A stretch of DNA of 64,000 nucleotides from Lindgomyces ingoldianus (taxonomy: Eukaryota; Ascomycota; Dothideomycetes; Pleosporales; Lindgomycetaceae). Location of the stretch: assembly GCF_010093535.1 (NCBI RefSeq), contig NW_022985175.1:806001-870000 (forward strand). The letters are read 5' to 3'. The notes under the pieces are model-generated. The model ran no database searches and was not told where the DNA came from. It saw nothing but the letters and a program-made list of their open reading frames with translations. Shown piece after piece: positions 58,915 to 64,000 of the stretch. The translations under genes were made by a program, and so were the position numbers. Position 1 is the stretch's first letter; each line of letters starts with the position of its first letter.

Positions 58915-59535
58915 CGTGTTGCGGGGTGGGTTCCCGGGTTAAAAGGGAGGATTTGCAAGGTTAGTGAGTGAGCAGGCACGCAGGGCAGGGTCGCGGGAAA
59001 GCTTCGGTGAATTTGGGGCGTTGAAGAACGGAGAAAAGATAAACCGAGAGCCGTTTCCCTCTTCGTGTGCTTTCTTGACATTCGTCCTACATTCTCCTCT
59101 ATTCGCACAGGACAGTGCTTGATTGCTTGCAATAACACATTTACTCAGCACATCAACACTAACCTCCTGACTGACGACATCGACCATGGCCTTTTGTCAA
59201 AATGAGTCTCAGCCGCACCGCCACAGGGGAGCACTAGGCCATCGGCAATCATCTCCTCCAGTCGATCAACCCTGTGCTAAATCTCATGCAGATACCGATG
59301 GCTTCAGCCTCGAGTTTGAAACATTCTCTATTTAAACTGCCGCCTGTGGCTGCTGCAAACTTGTTTCCCCTGGTTTAGACATCTAGCTGCTGCGCCACAG
59401 AATTGCTTTTGACTGGAGCCTGAGGATTTAGCCTCAGGAGTCGGGCTCCCCATAAGGGCCGCCTTTCTAAAATATTTTGTCTTTCCTCCTATGCTTATTA
59501 TAATCCCATTGTACTCTCGTTTAACTTTGTGAGTC
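58915..59535. promoter_or_regulatory. Divergent promoter, EMC7 and LRR gene
   Basis: A 621-bp spacer with the two start codons at its ends. No other gene is seen. Confidence 0.45.
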
Positions 59536-62500
59536 ATGGCTGAATTGGCCGCGAGCATCATTGGCATCGTGTCAGCCGGCACGAAGGTCACTCTTGTCCT
59601 CTCACAGCTAGCAGCTGATGTAGGCTCAGCGGGCAAGGAAGCTCGAATGATCGGCAGTGAAATCAGAGCTCTTTGCGCGGTCGTCAAGACATTGGGAGAG
59701 ACATTGGAGCAGGTCCAAGATTCGGCATATTATTCACACTGTGCCGAGATGACCAAAGACATGACTGAGGCTAGTATGGAAATGTTCACGGAAATCCTTG
59801 ATGCATCCGAGAGTGTCCGGGGCATGTCGAAAGGAAAAGATGGGAAATTTGGGCTCGTTGGAAAGCTTCAATGGGTTGTCTTCCAAAAGCCTAAGATTAC
59901 TATCCTGCGAGCTGCCTTGGAGGCATATAAATCGAACCTGGCGCTCATGTTGGGAACGCTCAACACAGCAGAGAAAGTAACGCGGCGGGCGTATGTCATT
60001 ACTCTAACTATCTGAACATTATGCTAACAAAGTCTCAGGTCAATGAAGAATACTCCAGAGATTATTATAGAAGAAGAGCAAGACCGCTCGTTCCTACAAA
60101 GTCTCCAACTTGAACACCGTGCCTCCATGATTGAGTTGGAACAAGCGGAGCGCGAATTCAAAGAATACTCTGCTGCAATGGCAAAGGAAGTTCATCTATC
60201 CGAACATTTGTCGAATTTGTCAGAGACCCTTCAAAACCCCCCAGGCCCGAAGCAACCTATTGGAGAATACTCTCCGACCGATACCTTAGTGGGCTCAGTG
60301 CGTGAGGAAATTGAATATATCCGCTCTAGCCTCTCGAGGAGATTATCTTTTGAACCAGAAACTGTTCAGGAGCAGGTTTCTCGACACAGCCAGAGACTCT
60401 CCGCGTTAATGTCGGAAGATCAGAAAAGGATCAGTCAACGGTGGTCTACTGTCCTATCCTCTTCTTCTTATGGAACTACACCTACTCGATACCTTCCACA
60501 ATCCTGGATACCTTCACATCAACGACGACCCTCTCCTGTGATTAACGGGAGAATATCGCCGGCATCTGAAAGTGCCTGGACATCGAATGTCTTATCAGAC
60601 CCCTTCTATGGAATTGTCCGTACTTGGCTAATCGAACGTTCATTTGAAGATCGACGGATAATCTTGGGGACGCTGATGAACGATGTTGGCGGGATATCAC
60701 CAAGATCGCCGAGTAGTGACAACCTTCAACGTGAGAGATATCGTTCACCAAAGCATCCGACTCCAACCAAAACGTCTAAGTGGGAGACAAAAACTGTTAA
60801 AGGCATGGTGGATCCAAGAAATGGAGGGGGTGGCCTGCAACCACGAGAAATCAATCGACTAGTCAAAGAGCAAGTCATCGCCCACGACCTCAAAATCAAA
60901 AATACGACTCACGATTCTATGATACCTTCAAGCGAATATCCTGGGCTTACCATCGATCTTAGCTATAAGAAAATCGATGATCTCCCGGAGCAAATTGTTG
61001 ATGTTCTGCGATTTCATCTCGAACGGTTAGCATTGAGTCACAACAATCTGGAACAAATCCCCAGCAACCTGGTATTATGCTCGCGTCTTCGTTATTTAAA
61101 TTTGCGTGGCAATAAATTCGAAGTCATTCCTAGCGCTATATTAGAGCTTGCATCACTCGAGATCTTAGACATGGCCAGAAATCGCCTTCGAGCTATTCCT
61201 GGGAGCATCTCGAAGCTTACATCGCTCAAAGTTCTTTCTGTGATCGGAAATGACATTAAAGGCCTGCCATTTTCCATGGGTGATATGAAGGCTCTCCAGA
61301 TTTTCAAATACCAAAGGAACCCCGTAATATTCCCGAGCGCCGAAGCGTTGGAGAATGCGATGAAAACTCACTACCCTACCCTGGACACCAACCTTTCTGA
61401 CGATGAAATGTCAGTTCGGAGAACTCATTGTGTGAAAAAGTATTTAAAGGAGTATCCAGCGACAATATCAGGAGAAAATGGTAAGTGGGATCATTTCCTA
61501 AAAACTATCCATGAAAGTCCTTAACAAACACGCCCACATTGACCAAACCCTATTGATGAGGCTTCTTGATCGCTCATTTTAGATCTGAGCCTTTTTTCTC
61601 ACACAATTCACGCTTACTATTTTATCTCTTTGTCTATGTTCTCGCTAAAGGCAAGCTAACTCGAAGCAGCACGGGCAATACTAAGGCTTTCATTGAATAA
61701 CTCCGCGCCTTCGTCAACTCAGCCAGCAGCACCTCCTACGGATACGCTCCCTGGCTTGGCCTCACCGCCAACGCTTTCGTTAGGCAAAGACTCCCCAACA
61801 TCATCCCTCCAACCCTCGCCATCTACGTCACCCAGACGAAAAAAAATTCCAGCGATGAAGCGATATCAGATACCACCATCACCATTCCCTCGAACAAAAT
61901 CTCCAAGGCAACATATTGATAAGGCCAAAATATCGTCTCCGATAGCACTAATCACAACCAATATGCAGGCCAATAATGCGCCGGATATTGGCACCCTGCG
62001 GCATGCCTCCTCTGCAGTTGAACTTAGTATACAGAGGACAGAGGGCCAAATGCGGAGGCCGGCCCATGTGAGTGTCCAGATTACGGCTAATAATACCAAT
62101 AAAAGGAAGAAGACAGGTGAAGGAAAGGACACCTCGGGATCTCACTCCGAGATATCGCCTCTCATTTCGATTACATCAGACGAGAGCCCCTCGACAATCC
62201 TAACCCCTCCTTCACCTCGACGACAGTCTCATTTCGAGACGTTGAGCTTGCTAGAGGGTTCTACCTCGGCTCAAAAATCGGCGCATCGGCGATTCCATTC
62301 ACAAGACGCTTCCAGAGAGCGAAATTCTGACCTTCTCATCGCACCCGAAGGAGCTTCGAGACGGCATTCTAATATCGACGCGCTTGGCGGGAATTGGAAA
62401 CGACATTCATTCCTCCTTAGCCCCACAGAGCTCATCCTTCCATCTCAGAAGAATGAGAGTGAGTTGTTGGCCAATTTGGATGGTGCACCTGTGGATGACG

Positions 62501-62655
62501 TGGTCACCTCTCCGTCACCAGCATCGGCATCAGGCTCAGGAGGTGTGGTAGATGACGCTCGGGCCTCACCGTCCTCGTTGACTGAGGCGTCTGATGATCT
62601 TTCACGGCATACAGTAATATGGAGAGGGGGCGCAGGCGAAAGAAAGCGCATGTAA
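59536..62655 (+). CDS. HeLo-like N-terminal domain plus leucine-rich-repeat protein
   Basis: Exons are 59536-59990, 60039-61480 and 61670-62655, giving 960 residues. The first ~150 residues (MAELAASIIGIVSAGTKV, then EIRALCAVVKTLGETLEQVQ) have the pattern of the fungal STAND N-terminal (HeLo-like) helical domain. A helical, Ser-rich middle follows. Leucine-rich repeats occupy about residues 455-585, with units such as LERLALSHNNLEQIPSNL, LRYLNLRGNKFEVIPSAI and LEILDMARNRLRAIPGSI. The C-terminal ~330 residues are disordered, Ser/Pro/Arg-rich. There is no P-loop or NB-ARC region between the domains. The last intron ends in AAGCAG, a tandem acceptor, so two isoforms differing by one Ala are possible. 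Function is not known; the N-domain family is linked to fungal cell-death signalling, which does not prove such a role here. Confidence 0.78.
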
Positions 62656-64000
62656 GACGAAATCAATAGCAACGAAGGTGTTGCTTGGAGACACTCTGAT
62701 CGAACTGGCTTACGTGATTTGTTTGCGTGTGTGTCTAGTACGAATTTCTAGTATTTTCCGCCTGCCATTCCACTTTCAAGCTCGTATATCTTGACATAGA
62801 AAGGCCTTTTGATATAGAAAAGCAGCTGCCACGGGTTTCAAGATGATGCTAATATGCCTCTCTTGATTCTCTTCTTTAGAATCTAAGCTGTAGATTTATG
62901 AACCCTGTTAGTAAGGAATGTGTTGATTGGCGTCCTGCCGAAAACATCCTTTTGAGATTACACAATTGTGCTTTTTCCTGCACTTTTTTGGATCATTTTG
63001 GATAGTTATGGAAAAGCGGTAATAATTAAGTGAAGAATTTTAAAGATAAGGAAAGTAGTTCGAGAAGGCTGAGGTACAGTGAAACATAGATTTCGCTAGT
63101 GTTGTATGCTTGCCAGGAAACTAGAGGACGAGTGGAGAAACGCTGCTGCTACTATAACAGACACTATTCCCTAACAGATAGGAGGATAAGAAAAGCTAAG
63201 TGTGGAGTATCAGCATGATGCTAGGAAGAACGATATAATTCAAAAAGGCTACCCTGTCGGCGTTTGTGTGCTTGACTCAAATTCTAAACTGTTGTGCACT
63301 AGGTCTGGTATTAGAAGCAATGTACACTCTCAATGCCAGCCTTATTTTCTGTAGGAGAAGTGTTACTAAATATGAGTGTGCCAAAATCTGACAGAGAATT
63401 GTCGCTTTGTTCACAGCCGTTTCGCTGCCATCGCAATCACAGCCTCATCATGGTTTTTCCATCTCCCTGGTCCTGATTGGTCCAGCCGCGGGGTCCCAAG
63501 CCGATATTACCCGACGCTGAACAAAATCTGAACGACCGTGAAAGGAAACGGATCGAGGGCGGACTTCTGGAGTGCCATCTGGCAGAAAAGATGCGCCAAA
63601 AGATACCCGAGGGCCGCTGCTACGTTGGGGGTGGGGCGGTGAAGCACAGCGTGGTTCATGTGCGATAGGGAGGACTAGAGGTGAGAAGAGTATTATTTGA
63701 GCAGTTCATTAGAGACGGAGCTTATCAAAAGGCCTTGAGATGAAGGTGCAGATGGTGCATCTACTAGTGACATCACATTTTTAAGCCGCATGGCAAATAT
63801 TTGCGAGTATCTTCCCCCGTTGAATATCCTCGGGGTAGAGTGTGCGAAGACCTCCCGGACCATCGGCTGGCTTAACTAAGCTAGCGCGGCGCTCGGGCAA
63901 AACCTTGGTATTCTCTATTTTTCTCGCCCGCAGACTCCATATATTCCTCTCCCATCCACCAGCCCGACCTCCACACCACTCTTTGCCAGCGGCACCAGCA
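62656..64000. other. 3' region of LRR gene and promoter of a gene beyond the window
   Basis: No gene is supported. The first part carries the LRR 3' UTR. The last 100-150 bases are pyrimidine-rich on the plus strand (for example tctatttttctcgcccgc), like a fungal promoter and leader, suggesting a plus-strand gene starting just past base 64000. A 63-codon frame at 63477-63668 is not supported. Confidence 0.45.

Overview
The window is nuclear DNA from a filamentous ascomycete (Pezizomycotina). The evidence is many short GT-AG introns (about 45-160 bp) with CTAAC/CTGAC-like branch sites, polypyrimidine leaders before start codons, closely spaced genes on both strands, and fungal family members such as Apc15, SEY1, EMC7, a fungal LtrA-like protein and a HeLo-like N-terminal domain. 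I could not assign a class from sequence alone. There are no operons, CRISPR arrays, tRNA or rRNA genes, or intact mobile elements that I could support.

Layout: (1) 1-3.3 kb holds a divergent housekeeping pair, GAPDH (cut by the window edge) and cytochrome c oxidase subunit COX5. (2) 3.3-11.4 kb is almost gene-free. It holds small repeats, hairpins and the remains of at least one decayed gene. (3) 11.4-17.5 kb has APC15 (with a hidden 33-nt first exon), a small secreted protein and an APC-superfamily permease. (4) 18.1-26.7 kb has two convergent chromatin-type genes: a large SIM/Myb-like/WD40/zinc protein and a chromodomain-CCCH protein. (5) 27-32.5 kb has a Rab11-type GTPase, a possible 47-residue two-exon gene and the ER-fusion GTPase SEY1. 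(6) 33.8-42.4 kb has a PUF RNA-binding protein, a secreted multidomain alpha/beta-hydrolase and a triose-phosphate-type transporter. (7) 43-48.3 kb has the 75/78-kDa complex I subunit and a Delta12/omega-3 fatty-acid desaturase. (8) 51.7-62.7 kb has an Na+/H+ antiporter, an LtrA-like membrane protein, EMC7 and a HeLo-like/leucine-rich-repeat protein.

For the multi-exon genes I worked out exon borders by hand from splice signals, reading-frame phase and family motifs. In every complete gene the joined exons give a whole number of codons. The strongest leads are the novel architectures of the WD40/Myb-like and chromodomain/CCCH genes, a HeLo-like domain joined to LRRs without an NTPase, the small two-exon gene at 28994-29210, a PUF protein whose repeats predict UGUAAAUA recognition with a matching element just downstream of the complex I gene, two apparent GC-AG introns, and 12-24-nt microexons.

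Themes recur, but co-location in a fungal genome does not imply shared regulation. Mitochondrial respiration is represented by COX5, the complex I subunit and possibly the PUF regulator; the ER and secretory pathway by Rab11, SEY1 and EMC7; chromatin by the convergent pair.
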